64,000 nt of DNA from Silanimonas sp044377035 (GCF_044377035.1 NZ_JBILJW010000002.1:62001-126000); one strand, 5' to 3'; shown: positions 8,403 through 18,006, counted from the first letter of the stretch. The notes: generated by a model from the sequence alone, not told the origin. A program made the numbers and translations.

Positions 8403-8745
8403 TCACTCCAGGCGGACGAGGCTCGCCCGCACCAGCCGCCCAGCGACGGTCCCCGACAGTTCCATCGTGTCGCGGGCCGTGAATTCGAGCCGCAAAGTGC
8501 CGATCGTGGCATCACGCTGCTCCTCCGGCACGAATTGCGGCGTGCCCCACGCGCCCGGGTTCGTCCGGCGCCAGACGGCGCCTTGCAGCACGTCCGGGGA
8601 CGACCAACGCTCCTGCAGGAAGAACCAGGTCGGCTGCCCATCCACGAAGATGAAGCCGAGCACCAGCACCTGCCCCCCGTAGGATTGGATGGCCAACCCC
8701 CAGCCGCTGTTCGCTGGCACGTACCAGTTGCCGCTGTAGTCGTGG
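8403..8745 (-). repeat. Divergent single copy of the shared C-terminal unit
   Basis: Encodes the last ~115 residues of the esterase. The order G-NWYVP-SG-G, a hydrophobic stretch, DGQPTWFFLQ, then IGTLRLEF and a final ELSGTV matches one unit of the two-unit module in the large proteins (G-YNP-RSG-G, DGTPTWYYLQ, VG-ATVTP, SGTY). It lacks the CPLC cysteines. Confidence 0.6.
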
Positions 8746-9686
8746 CTGGCGAACCCTTGGGGATCGAGCGACTGGAAGGCGTCCCGGTAGTAGGCCCAGA
8801 AGCGATCGCCCAGCGCCTCCATCAAGCCCGGCACCACATGCCCGACCCCGGGCACTTCGACGTACTCGTGGGCGATACCGAGCTGGGTGAGGCGCGCGTG
8901 GAAGTCCCGGTTGCCCTGCAGCGTGAAATCCTGGGTCCCGATCACTTGTCGGATGCGTGGTGGATGCCGCTCCAGTGACGCCACGCTGGCCGCGGCGAGC
9001 GTAGACGGGCTCTGCGCCTCGAAGTACGCGGGATCGCCGCCATACACCTCTTCGAGGATGCGCCGGCGCAGTTCGATCGGTTGCAAGCCCGGCCGGTCCT
9101 CGAGCAGATCGCGCTGGAGCGGCCCCGCACCCAGCATCGAGAAGCCGGCGAAAACGCCTTGAAAGCGGAGACCCAAGCGAGCGGCGCCGTAACCGCCCAT
9201 GCTGAAACCGTCGAGCAGGCGCCCACGACGCTCGGGAAGCGTCCGGAAGGTGCCGTCCACCACGGGAACCAGCTCGTGGACCAGCGCCGATTCCACGGGT
9301 TGGAGCCCACTCCGCGCGTCGCACCACATCCCGTAGGGCAAGCCGTTCGGAAACACCACGATGAGGGGGGGAATCCGTCCCTCGGCGATGGCCTCGTGGA
9401 AACGCGACGCCACCGTGGGGATGCCCTCCGTCGGCGTCCCGCTCCCATGCAGCCAGTACACCACCGGGAAACGGCGCCACGGTTGCGCCGCGTACGCCGT
9501 GGGTAAGTAGACGTGGTAGCTGATCGGACCGCTGGCCACGGCGCTGTCGAATTGCCGGTACTCCACCAGGGGCGAGGCGACCGGCGGCGTCACCCAAGCC
9601 GGGCGGACTTGCGCCCGGCCGGACTCGGGAAGGAGAAGCCCAGCGGTCAGGGCGAACATCACCACGATCGCAAGGAAGGGTCGCAT
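8403..9686 (-). CDS. Secreted alpha/beta-hydrolase (esterase D type) with one C-terminal Trp-rich unit
   Basis: 427 residues from ATG 9684-9686, with signal peptide MRPFLAIVVMFALTAGLLLP. The esterase domain (to about 300) has RFPVVYWLHGSG, PLIVVFPNG, the nucleophile elbow LLDGFSMGGYGAARLG (Ser162) and GVGHVVPG (His283), the pattern of the feruloyl esterase/S-formylglutathione hydrolase superfamily; the natural ester is unknown. Residues from about 312 (SGNWYVPANSGWGLAIQ, FIFVDGQPTWFFLQE) form a single divergent unit of the C-terminal module found twice in each of four large secreted proteins in this window. An in-frame extension to 9749 is rejected because it would bury the signal peptide. 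The catalytic Asp was not located with certainty. Confidence 0.8.
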   Translation of the reverse strand: MRPFLAIVVMFALTAGLLLPESGRAQVRPAWVTPPVASPLVEYRQFDSAVASGPISYHVYLPTAYAAQPWRRFPVVYWLHGSGTPTEGIPTVASRFHEAIAEGRIPPLIVVFPNGLPYGMWCDARSGLQPVESALVHELVPVVDGTFRTLPERRGRLLDGFSMGGYGAARLGLRFQGVFAGFSMLGAGPLQRDLLEDRPGLQPIELRRRILEEVYGGDPAYFEAQSPSTLAAASVASLERHPPRIRQVIGTQDFTLQGNRDFHARLTQLGIAHEYVEVPGVGHVVPGLMEALGDRFWAYYRDAFQSLDPQGFASHDYSGNWYVPANSGWGLAIQSYGGQVLVLGFIFVDGQPTWFFLQERWSSPDVLQGAVWRRTNPGAWGTPQFVPEEQRDATIGTLRLEFTARDTMELSGTVAGRLVRASLVRLE

Positions 9687-9770
9687 CACAGGGCTCCGGA
9701 AAGCGATGGCAATCCAGGAGAAACGCGCCGGGGCAAATGGCGTTGACATGCCGCTACGGCAAGGGCCGTC

Positions 9771-10631
9771 CTATGGCCCCAGGTCGAAGGCATCCGCATC
9801 CAGCTGCGCCGGGAAGCGTTCGCGGTGCCCCCGGAGCTGCTCGGCGCTGAAGGTCGCTTCCAGTACGCGGACCTCGGCATCCGCTTCGACGAGCGGCTGG
9901 CCGAGCGGGTCCAGCGCGGCCGAATCACCGCTGTAGGCGATGCCATTGCCGTCGGTGCCGACGCGGTTCACGCCGATGACGGCCGCGAGGTTCTCGATGG
10001 CGCGGGCGCGAAGCAGCGTCTTCCACGGGTAGGCGCGCGCGGCGGGCCAGTTGGCGACGAACAATGCAAGGTCGTAATCGAACGCACCGGGGCGCGTCGC
10101 GTCGAAGCGGTTGCGGATGTACACCGGGAAGCGCAGGTCGTAGCAGACCTGCAGGAAGATCCGCCAGCCCCGCCAATCGACGAACACGCGCCGGTCGCCG
10201 GCCGCATAGCGCTCGTGCTCCTTGGCCATGCGGAACAGGTGGCGCTTGTCGTAGTGCACGAGCGCGCCGTCGGGCGTGGCGAACAGCAGGCGGTTGTAGA
10301 CGCCCGGCGCGATGCCTTCCGATTCGGCCTGCGCGCCTTCAATACGCAATTGCACGCTGCCGCAGACGGCGGCGTCGAGCGCCCTCGCCTGCTCCTTGAT
10401 CCACGCGACCGTCGGCCCCTGCATGTCTTCGGCGCTGGCGAGCGCTTCGTTGCTGAAGCCGGAGGTGAACGTCTCCGGCAACACCACGAGATCGGTGCGG
10501 CCGGCCAGCGGCGCGATCAAGCCGCCGTAGTAGGCGCGGTTGCCCGCCGGGTCGTGCCAGCGGGTGTCGCCCTGCACGAGGGCGATGCGGAGGTCGCGGT
10601 CGGGGCCGTTCGAGGACGAGGCATCACTCAT
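9771..10631 (-). CDS. Omega-amidase / nitrilase-family hydrolase (YafV type)
   Basis: 286 residues from the ATG at 10629-10631. The nitrilase catalytic triad is present: Glu53 in VVLPETFTSGF, Lys in HYDKRHLFRM, and Cys in FLQVCYDLRFPV. The TSGF and KRHLFRM versions are those of YafV/Nit2-type omega-amidases, which hydrolyse 2-oxoglutaramate and 2-oxosuccinamate. The gene sits 10 bases downstream of a MetC/YbdL-type aminotransferase, so the pair would transaminate with glutamine or methionine oxo-acid and then remove the resulting oxo-amide, making the reaction irreversible. This coupling is established for the family; the assignment here is by homology motifs and neighbourhood. The 45-residue upstream extension of the frame overlaps the aminotransferase and is rejected. 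Confidence 0.88.
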   Translation of the reverse strand: MSDASSSNGPDRDLRIALVQGDTRWHDPAGNRAYYGGLIAPLAGRTDLVVLPETFTSGFSNEALASAEDMQGPTVAWIKEQARALDAAVCGSVQLRIEGAQAESEGIAPGVYNRLLFATPDGALVHYDKRHLFRMAKEHERYAAGDRRVFVDWRGWRIFLQVCYDLRFPVYIRNRFDATRPGAFDYDLALFVANWPAARAYPWKTLLRARAIENLAAVIGVNRVGTDGNGIAYSGDSAALDPLGQPLVEADAEVRVLEATFSAEQLRGHRERFPAQLDADAFDLGP

Positions 10632-10641
10632 CGCCGCGGCC

Positions 10642-11793
10642 TCAGAGCTTGGCCAACCGCTCGATGGCGGCATCCAGCGTGGCCTCGTTCTTGGCGAAGC
10701 ACAGGCGCGCAAGGCGCTGCCCGGTCGGCGACGTCTCGTAGAACGGCGACAACGGAATCGCAGCAACGCCCTTCTCGATGGTCAACCAGCGGCAGAACGC
10801 GAGATCGTCGAGATCGCTCACCGCCGAGTAATCCACCAGCTGGAAGTAGCCACCCGGCACCGGCAACGCCTTGAGCTTCGTCGTGGCGAGCTGAGCAGCG
10901 AAGCGGTCGCGCTTGGCCTGGTAGAAGGCGCCGAGTTCCTCGTAGTGCTCGGGGTGCTGCTCGATCATCTCGGCGAAGGCCCACTGCGCCGGGGCGAAGG
11001 TGCAGAAGGTATTGTACTGGTGGACCTTGCGGAATTCGGCGGTCAGCGCGGGCGGCGCGACGCAGTAGCCCACCTTCCATCCGGTGCAGTGGTAGGTCTT
11101 TCCGAAGCTGCTGATGACGAAGGCGCGCGCGGCCAATTCCGGGTAGCGCAGCACGCTCTCGTGGATACGGCCGTCGAACACGATGTGTTCGTAGACCTCG
11201 TCCGACAACAGCAGCACGTGCGGGAAATCGGCGACGAAACGCTTCAGCTCGGCGATGTCGCCCGCGTCGAACATCGCACCCGACGGGTTGTGCGGCGTGT
11301 TGAACATGAACAGCCGCGTCCTCGGGGTCACGGCGGCGCGCACGGCGGCCCAGTCCACGCCGAAGGTGGCCGGATCCAGCGGCACGTGCACCGCACGGCC
11401 ACCGGCGAGGTCGATGGCGGGCTCGTAGCAGTCGTAGCAGGGGTCGAGGACGATGACTTCCTCGCCGGGGCGAACGACGGCCGCGATCGCGTCGAAGATC
11501 GCTTCGCTGGCGCCGGAGGTCACGGTGATCTCCGTTTCCGGGTCCGGGCGATGCCCGTAGCAGCGCAGGGTCTTGTCGGCGATCGCCTTCCGCAGCGGCG
11601 GCACGCCGGCCATGTGCGCGTACTGGTTCTTCCCTTCGGCCATGGCCCGGGCGAGCGCGTCGCGAAGCGGCACCGGCACTTCGAAGTCCGGGAAACCCTG
11701 ACCGAGGTTGACCGCGCCGTGCTCGGCAGCGAGCACGCTCATCACGGTGAAAATGGTGGTGCCGACCTTCGGCAGCTTGGTGTCGATCCGCAT
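10642..11793 (-). CDS. PLP-dependent aminotransferase, methionine aminotransferase (YbdL) type
   Basis: 383 residues from ATG 11791-11793 (MRIDTKLPKVGTTIFTVMS). Class I/II fold: NLGQGFPDFEVP, NQYAHMAGVPPLRKAIA, TVTSGASEAIFDAI, VLDPCYDCYEPAI, MFNTPHNPSGAMF, LLLSDEVYEHIVFDG, and the Schiff-base Lys232 in VISSFGKTYHCTGWKVGY. The QGFPDF and HCTGWK forms are those of YbdL/kynurenine-glutamine transaminase relatives that recycle the oxo-acid of methionine. It is the first gene of a pair with the omega-amidase (10-base gap). A terminator-like hairpin for the gene further upstream lies at 11805-11834, leaving about 20 bases before this start, so its promoter must overlap that hairpin or lie upstream of it. 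Confidence 0.88.
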   Translation of the reverse strand: MRIDTKLPKVGTTIFTVMSVLAAEHGAVNLGQGFPDFEVPVPLRDALARAMAEGKNQYAHMAGVPPLRKAIADKTLRCYGHRPDPETEITVTSGASEAIFDAIAAVVRPGEEVIVLDPCYDCYEPAIDLAGGRAVHVPLDPATFGVDWAAVRAAVTPRTRLFMFNTPHNPSGAMFDAGDIAELKRFVADFPHVLLLSDEVYEHIVFDGRIHESVLRYPELAARAFVISSFGKTYHCTGWKVGYCVAPPALTAEFRKVHQYNTFCTFAPAQWAFAEMIEQHPEHYEELGAFYQAKRDRFAAQLATTKLKALPVPGGYFQLVDYSAVSDLDDLAFCRWLTIEKGVAAIPLSPFYETSPTGQRLARLCFAKNEATLDAAIERLAKL

Positions 11794-11804
11794 CGCAACG
11801 CCTT

Positions 11805-11834
11805 GAAATGAAAGGGCCGGCAATCAGCCGGCCC
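11805..11834 (-). terminator. Rho-independent terminator of the 2030-residue protein gene
   Basis: On the minus strand a perfect 8-bp GC stem (GGGCCGGC at 11827-11834 pairing with GCCGGCCC at 11814-11821, 5-base loop) is followed by TTTCATTTC. It lies 64 bases past the stop codon at 11898 and directly before the aminotransferase start. Confidence 0.75.
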
Positions 11835-11897
11835 GGAATGATAAACGCTCGGCGCCGAGACGACCGGCCCAGGCCGATCCCTCGGCAAGGGCGATCC

Positions 11898-12620
11898 TCA
11901 ATTCACCGGGCAACCTTGCAGGCTGCCAAGCGGCGTCACCACATCGCTCGCCGCCCACGTGCCCGGCACGCCCGCCGTGTAGGTGCCGCTGAGCTGGATG
12001 CCTTGCAGCGTCCCGGAAGCGAAGGTGCGGGTGAAGGTTCCGATGCGCGAACGCACCGGATCACCCGTCCGCACGCAGAGCGGGCATGCACCGGTGTTCT
12101 GCTCCAGGTTGAGCGTCTGCGTGGCTGCGCCGATGCCGCTGCGTTCGGCGATGAGGTAACGGGGCACGCCGCGGGCGTCATAACCGAACACCGTGTAGAA
12201 CTCGTAGTTCGGGAACAACTGGACGCTGTAGCCACTGCCCGACCTCGCCGGATCGAACCAGTGCCCGCTCGCGTTAAGCGTCGCGCCCGCGAACGTCGGA
12301 CACCCGCCGCCGAAGTTCTCGTAGGCCTCGCTGCCCACTTCCCCGTCCAGGGTGTAGCTGAGGGTGAAGGCACTGGTCGATGTCGGCGTGATCGTCGCGT
12401 GGCCAATGGCGGTCAGCTGGTTCCTCGTCCCGAACCAGGCACTCCGGTAGACCACGCCACGCCAGATGCCGTTCGCTCCAGGCGCCGCTTCCTGCAGGTA
12501 GTACCAGGTTGGCGTGCCATCCTGCAGATACGTGTACCAGAGACCCGCCCAAGCCGCGCCGGCCGGATACACGAACAGTCCCGAGCCGCTGCGACCCGGG
12601 TTGTAGTAGCCCCCCGGCCG
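11898..12620 (-). repeat. Two-unit C-terminal module, copy 1
   Basis: Residues 1791-2030: first unit RPGGYYNPGRSGSG, WYTYLQDGTPTWYYLQ; second unit GHWFDPARSGSGYSVQ, NYEFYTVFGYDARGVPRYLI, CPLC and a closing LQGC. The 33 bases at 12185-12217 are identical in all four large genes. Confidence 0.85.
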
Positions 12621-15600
12621 CACGCGCGGGGCGGTTCCGACCACGGTGGCGCGCAAGGAAAGCGCGACGGCGCCCGAACCGGGGTTCGCGACCACCGCAT
12701 ACCAGCGGCCGGGCGCCGGGTTGGCGATCACCACCGACTCGTTGCCACCGAAGACGTCCGAGCGGCCTTCCGGCGTCGTGGACGGCGCGCGAGGCACCAA
12801 CGGCTGCGCCGCGCTGCTGGCCGCGGCCGGAGCGCGAACGGCCGACAGCGCGATGCCGGCGGCGGACTGCGTGGTGATCCGGAGTTCGGTCGCACCCGCC
12901 GGCACGTCGATGAACGCGTGGTCCAGCGTTTCACCCTGACGCATCCTGAAGGTGCGAGCGACACCATCCTGCAGCGCGACAGCCGTCGATTCCGCGGCCG
13001 TGCGCTTCACCTCGACGGGCACCACGGCCTGGACCACACCGTCCACGATCATCCGAATGGCCCCCCAACGTCGCTCGGTCGCCAGCAGGGTCGGGTCGTT
13101 CCATTGCAGGCGGACCGGCGTCGACGCCCCGGCAGGTGCATTGCCAGGCGCGGTCGCGACGAGGGAACCATCGCCAACCGACAGCGGAATTTCGGCGGAA
13201 GACACCCCGATCGTCTGCCGCACGCCGGCACGGTTGTGAACCACGACCCAGTAGTCGAGAGGCAGGTTGGCCGTCGGCGTCAGGGGAACGTCGCAGCGCT
13301 CGCCAACGCCACTGCTGGCCGCGCATTCGACCTCCAGCACGGAAGGCTGGCCGTCGCCGTTGCCGTCGATACCGACGTATAGGTCGACGTCACCGGCCAA
13401 ACCCGCGGCCTCGACCACGAGATGCCGTTCCACGGGGGTGGCGGACGCCGCGATGCGACGCATCTGGAACGACGTCCCTTCGAACGAGCGGTCCCACGGG
13501 GACTCCGGCGTCGTATCGAGGTTCGTGACCAGCGACCATCCCGAGGGCGCATGCAAGGCGCTGGCGTTGAACAGGACATTGCTCAGCGGACGCAGTCCGA
13601 TGCCCTGCAGGTCGCGGAACCCGCTGCCCGTCGGCACCTCGAGGCGGATCGGCCCCACGCCACCGCCGATCGACGGGGACACCGTGATCTGCATTTCCGC
13701 CGCGCTGCAGCGCGGCGCCGCCCCGCCTTCGCAGAGCTGGTAGCGCAGCCGATCGATGCCGCTCCACGACGCCGCAGGCACGTAACGGATGAGGTCGTCG
13801 GCGGGGCCAGGAAGCGGCCCCGCCACGATGGACGCCGTACCCGGCGACGGGCTGGAAACAATCACCAAACGACCGCCGGCAAGCGCGGCCGAAGAATAGA
13901 CGTCGTTAGCTACGACGGCCATGGTCGTCGCTGGACCGTTCTCGGCCACCCAGAGCCGGTCGGGCCTCGCCACGATGACGTTGATGTCGACGATCACCAG
14001 CGGGTCGGCGAACGCCACCACCTGCAGGTTGCCATCGCTGGCGGTGATGCGCGCGCTGATCCGACGGCCGACATCGGCATCCGCGACCTGGTAGGTCTCG
14101 CCCGTCGCACCGGGGATGGGGATGCCGTCGCGCAACCACTCACGGTTTACTGTCACGGCGTCGCCGTCCGGGTCGCGGGCGCCGTAGGCCTGGAGCGTCA
14201 GTACCTCGCGCGGCCGCGGCACACCGCTGATCCGGGGCACCGCGTCGAACTGAGGGGGATCGGGGACCGGCGCGAGGCGAAGGGTCCACTGTGCGGACGT
14301 CGCCGCGGTGCCGGCGCCCATCGAGGTGCCGACGTTCACACGCAAGGCCACGTCGCCATTCGCGTCAGCACTCGGGGTGTAGGTGAACGCCGGCCGCGCC
14401 GCGAGCGCGACGACCCGCGCGGCCTCGCCTTCGACGGAAATCCAGCCGCTCGACGGGGAGATGGTCAGTCCGCTGGTATCGCCCGACACCGACCATGCGC
14501 CGCCGGTGACCTCGAGTCGCAAACCAATCCGGGCAGAGTCTGGCTCGTCGACGGTGAAGGCCGGGATGAGCAGCGGCTGGTCCTCGACGCCCTCGATCAC
14601 AAGCTGCATCGGGGAAATCGTCGGCGGGTCGTCCCTCTCGACAACGAAAATCGATCCCACCTGTGCCGTTGCCGTCGCGCCCGGGGCACCGGCAATGGCG
14701 CCGAGATTGCGCGTTCCGCCACGCACCAACGGCCCTTCGGTGAAGAAGGACACCGTGGCGAGGGCACTGCTGCACTGGGCAGGCGTGAGCGTGCCGCCCA
14801 CCGGGGCCAAATCGAGACGCATGGCGACTGCGTTCCAGCGCGCGTTGGGCGCGTCCGAACCGAGGCGATCGGTAGCGGGGTTGCCGCCACCCGAAATCAC
14901 GGCCGCGCAGATGGCGATGTCACTGTCGACGTCGTCGACCCTGGCATCGATGCCCAGGCGCTGCGGCGCATCGCCTTCGGTGTAGTAGGCGGAGCGCGGG
15001 TTCGCATAGATCGTCGGCGCATCGTCGACAGGCGTGATGCGGATCGTGCGGGTCAGCGCGCCTGACGCCGAATCGCCAGGCCCCCCTTGGTCGCGGACCG
15101 TGAACGTGAGCGTGACGTCACGCGTGTCGTTGGGCTCGGTGCGGAAAAGAACGCGGCCGGCGGCCAAAGCGGCACGGACCTCGGCCACGGAGCCGGCCAG
15201 ACTGGCTTCCCGCGACGACCAGCCCGAGGGGCTGACCTTAAGGGAACCGCGGTCGACGGCAAAAGCCACATAGATCGTGCCGCGGCTGTCGGCGTCGAAA
15301 AAGTCGAAGCCCTGCAGGCTCAATTCCACGTCTTCAGTTGCCTGCAGCGCGTCCGGCCCCGAGGGCACGGGCGGATCGTTGAACGGCTGAACACGGAGCG
15401 GGATGTCCATCGGCGTGGACTTCACGTCGCCGTCAACGGCTTCGAAACGCACAGTGCGGTCGAGCGCTGCGGCCACCTCGGCTCGGTTGCTGTAGCCCAC
15501 ACGGCGAATCGCCTCGCGCCAATGGGCGAGGGTCGCGGTTCCGGACGGCGACCGCAACGACAGGGTCGCCGACGCCGCATTGAAGCTGGCTCCGATGTCG

Positions 15601-17990
15601 CCGATGGCCCCGCCCGGAGTGATCTCGAGGCCTTCACCCGCGACGGCATCGAGGATCCGCACGTCGACGCGAGACGGCCGGTCACCTTCGAGGTCACACA
15701 GCAGCGCACCCGGCGCCAGCACCACGGCAGGAGCATCCTCAACCGCCGCGATGACGTCCGTCGCCTCGCGGCTCAGCGACGGCTCGGTGTTGACTGGCAA
15801 GGCGAGGCTTCCCACGCGCATTGGCGCACGATCAAGGCCCACCGGCCGTCCCACGGCAACGAGGGTCCGCGACGAGGTGTCCCAAGTGGCGCCGTAGATT
15901 TGACTGCCGGTGGCCGCAACGAGCGGGCGCAGGGTGCAACCGTCCCACAGCCGGGCGCCATCGAAGCGCTGTTCGCCATACGGCGCGCGCAAGGCGCCGA
16001 CAAGCAGGGCGCCCCCACCCGGCAGGGGCATCACGCCGTTCGGGCTACCAAAGACGTCCTTCCCCAAGGGTGACCATGTCCGCGTCGCCGGGCTCCAGCG
16101 GAACAGGGGCGTCGCGGGCTGGCCGAAGCTGAACTCGTTGGCGTACTGGGTGCCAAGCAGCGTGCCGGTCTCCGTATCCCAGGCCGTCGCAGTGAGACCG
16201 CCCGGAGATCGCTCCATCGCCTGCCAAGCCGCACCGTCCCAGAGGGCAATACCCGGGCTGCTGACACCACCCGCTGTGGAAAAAGCGCCAGTCACGAACA
16301 GCGCGCCGTCCGCGTCCCGAAGCGAGGCGTGTCCCACCGGGCCGCTCAATCCGGACTGAAGTCGATTCCAGCGCGTGCCATCCCACATGGCGATGTTGCT
16401 CACGCCGGCATCGCCCGCATCGTCGAACTCGCCCATGGCGAACAGACGGCCACGCGCCGGATCCAGTAAGAGTTTGCTCACGGAGAGGGAATCATCCGCG
16501 CGCAAGCCTGAGCCCAGCGGCTGCCAGCGAGCGCCGTCCCAAACAGCGATGTTAGCGGCCGCGACGCCCCCGGCGACGGCAAACCTGCCGGCGGCATACA
16601 GGCGACGGGTCGATCGATCCCACGCCAGTGCGGTCACGGAGTCGTCCCGCACGACGCCGACGCCAGCACCGAGGGCCACCCAGCGGGCACCGTCCCAACG
16701 CGCCACGCGCGCGGCGGCCACCCCATCGATCGCAGTGAAGTCGCCACCGACGTAGAGATCCCCGGTGTCCGGGTCACGCACCACTTCGTTGACACGGCCC
16801 GACGTGCCGGGATCGAAGGCGGACCAGTTGCCACCGGCCAAGGCCGCGACATTGTTCGCCGTGATCCCGCCGATCTCCCGGAACATGCCACCGACGACAA
16901 GTCGGCCCTGCGTGGCATCCCAGGTCACCGAAGCGACAAAGTCCTCCGAACTGCCTGCGAGCACCTGCCAAGACGCCCCGTTCCAGACATGAAGCGCGGT
17001 GTACTGCGTGTCGACGTTGATCAGGGCGTACAGGCGGCCATGCACCGGATCGATGGCCAGTTCGCCACCGCTCTCCCACCCGTTGGCGCTGGAGCGTCCA
17101 TCGCCGACGGTGGACCACGTCGTACCGTCCCACTGGATCACGGCCAAACGATCGAAGTCCCCTTCCCGCGTGCTCGTGGCGTTGAGGTAAACGCGACCGC
17201 TGACGGGGTGGACGGCGACGTGGCCCGGCGCGAGATCGAACTCCGCGGAAGCCACGCCCGTCCACGCCGTGCCGTTCCAGTAGGCGAATCCTTCCGCGGG
17301 AATACCGCCATCGACCCGATCAAACGCGCCGGACACATAGAGGCGTCCGTTCGACGGCGACCACGCCAACGACTGCGCGTAACCATTCCCGTCGAGGCCA
17401 GCGCCGAGCGACTGCCAGCGCGTGCCATCCCAGCGGCCGACGCCATTCAACGCCCTGCCTTCGATGGCGTCGAACGCCCCTCCAGCGTAAAGATGGCCCG
17501 TGGCCGGATCCACGGCGAGCGAGCGGATGCCGGGTGGCGAAACGTAGCCGTCCGGCGTACCGGTCGCGCGAAGTGCAGACCAGCGGGTCCCGTCCCACAT
17601 CGCCAAACCGTTGGCGCGAACGCCACCAATCTCGGTAAAGGTGCCAGCGACGTAAAGCCGGCCACGGGAGCCATCCCAAGCCATCGCAGTGATCGAGAGT
17701 TGCGCACCAACCGCGTGGCCGAGGCCCCGCCAGCGGCTGCCGTTCCAATGCGCGATGCCGAGAGCGGCCTCGTCCTTGACGCCGGTAAACCAGCCGGCGA
17801 TGAACACCTGCCCGTTCCCAGCGGCTGTGTGCGTCACCAGACTGTCGATCTCGCCCGATGCACGCCGCTGCCAGTCGAGGCCGGGGATCGCGGGTTCCAC
17901 CGCCGCCGTGGCGACGTTGACGAACAGCACAGCGAACAGCGCGGCGAAAGCGAGCCACCGCGGAGCGCGGTGAACGTCCTTGTCGAACAT
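11898..17990 (-). CDS. Giant secreted mosaic protein: propeller-type repeats, cadherin-like domains, PPC and two-unit C-terminal module
   Basis: 2030 residues starting MFDKDVHRAPRWLAFAALF, an N-terminal signal peptide; GAGGA lies just before the ATG. Residues ~40-730 hold about 13-14 repeats of ~50 residues with the pattern rLYVAGxFtxxGGvxAxxiAxWDGtrWqxLG, each starting with a WDxxxGR segment, enough for two seven-bladed propellers. Then cadherin/VCBS-like domains (VQPFNDPPVP, ITPVDDAPTIYANP, DDPPTISPM, DPDGDAVTVNREW). From ~1370 a beta-rich region has an EF-hand-like DGNGDGQPSVLE loop, a PPC-like domain (AFIDVPAGATELRITT, NPAPGRWYAVVANP) at ~1675-1785, and the two-unit module from Arg1791. 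No catalytic motif is visible, so adhesion or ligand binding is likelier than enzymatic action. The last ~650 residues match the peptidases at 37976-50027. Confidence 0.8.
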   Translation of the reverse strand: MFDKDVHRAPRWLAFAALFAVLFVNVATAAVEPAIPGLDWQRRASGEIDSLVTHTAAGNGQVFIAGWFTGVKDEAALGIAHWNGSRWRGLGHAVGAQLSITAMAWDGSRGRLYVAGTFTEIGGVRANGLAMWDGTRWSALRATGTPDGYVSPPGIRSLAVDPATGHLYAGGAFDAIEGRALNGVGRWDGTRWQSLGAGLDGNGYAQSLAWSPSNGRLYVSGAFDRVDGGIPAEGFAYWNGTAWTGVASAEFDLAPGHVAVHPVSGRVYLNATSTREGDFDRLAVIQWDGTTWSTVGDGRSSANGWESGGELAIDPVHGRLYALINVDTQYTALHVWNGASWQVLAGSSEDFVASVTWDATQGRLVVGGMFREIGGITANNVAALAGGNWSAFDPGTSGRVNEVVRDPDTGDLYVGGDFTAIDGVAAARVARWDGARWVALGAGVGVVRDDSVTALAWDRSTRRLYAAGRFAVAGGVAAANIAVWDGARWQPLGSGLRADDSLSVSKLLLDPARGRLFAMGEFDDAGDAGVSNIAMWDGTRWNRLQSGLSGPVGHASLRDADGALFVTGAFSTAGGVSSPGIALWDGAAWQAMERSPGGLTATAWDTETGTLLGTQYANEFSFGQPATPLFRWSPATRTWSPLGKDVFGSPNGVMPLPGGGALLVGALRAPYGEQRFDGARLWDGCTLRPLVAATGSQIYGATWDTSSRTLVAVGRPVGLDRAPMRVGSLALPVNTEPSLSREATDVIAAVEDAPAVVLAPGALLCDLEGDRPSRVDVRILDAVAGEGLEITPGGAIGDIGASFNAASATLSLRSPSGTATLAHWREAIRRVGYSNRAEVAAALDRTVRFEAVDGDVKSTPMDIPLRVQPFNDPPVPSGPDALQATEDVELSLQGFDFFDADSRGTIYVAFAVDRGSLKVSPSGWSSREASLAGSVAEVRAALAAGRVLFRTEPNDTRDVTLTFTVRDQGGPGDSASGALTRTIRITPVDDAPTIYANPRSAYYTEGDAPQRLGIDARVDDVDSDIAICAAVISGGGNPATDRLGSDAPNARWNAVAMRLDLAPVGGTLTPAQCSSALATVSFFTEGPLVRGGTRNLGAIAGAPGATATAQVGSIFVVERDDPPTISPMQLVIEGVEDQPLLIPAFTVDEPDSARIGLRLEVTGGAWSVSGDTSGLTISPSSGWISVEGEAARVVALAARPAFTYTPSADANGDVALRVNVGTSMGAGTAATSAQWTLRLAPVPDPPQFDAVPRISGVPRPREVLTLQAYGARDPDGDAVTVNREWLRDGIPIPGATGETYQVADADVGRRISARITASDGNLQVVAFADPLVIVDINVIVARPDRLWVAENGPATTMAVVANDVYSSAALAGGRLVIVSSPSPGTASIVAGPLPGPADDLIRYVPAASWSGIDRLRYQLCEGGAAPRCSAAEMQITVSPSIGGGVGPIRLEVPTGSGFRDLQGIGLRPLSNVLFNASALHAPSGWSLVTNLDTTPESPWDRSFEGTSFQMRRIAASATPVERHLVVEAAGLAGDVDLYVGIDGNGDGQPSVLEVECAASSGVGERCDVPLTPTANLPLDYWVVVHNRAGVRQTIGVSSAEIPLSVGDGSLVATAPGNAPAGASTPVRLQWNDPTLLATERRWGAIRMIVDGVVQAVVPVEVKRTAAESTAVALQDGVARTFRMRQGETLDHAFIDVPAGATELRITTQSAAGIALSAVRAPAAASSAAQPLVPRAPSTTPEGRSDVFGGNESVVIANPAPGRWYAVVANPGSGAVALSLRATVVGTAPRVRPGGYYNPGRSGSGLFVYPAGAAWAGLWYTYLQDGTPTWYYLQEAAPGANGIWRGVVYRSAWFGTRNQLTAIGHATITPTSTSAFTLSYTLDGEVGSEAYENFGGGCPTFAGATLNASGHWFDPARSGSGYSVQLFPNYEFYTVFGYDARGVPRYLIAERSGIGAATQTLNLEQNTGACPLCVRTGDPVRSRIGTFTRTFASGTLQGIQLSGTYTAGVPGTWAASDVVTPLGSLQGCPVN

Positions 17991-18006
17991 CGAATCCTCG
18001 ATTACA

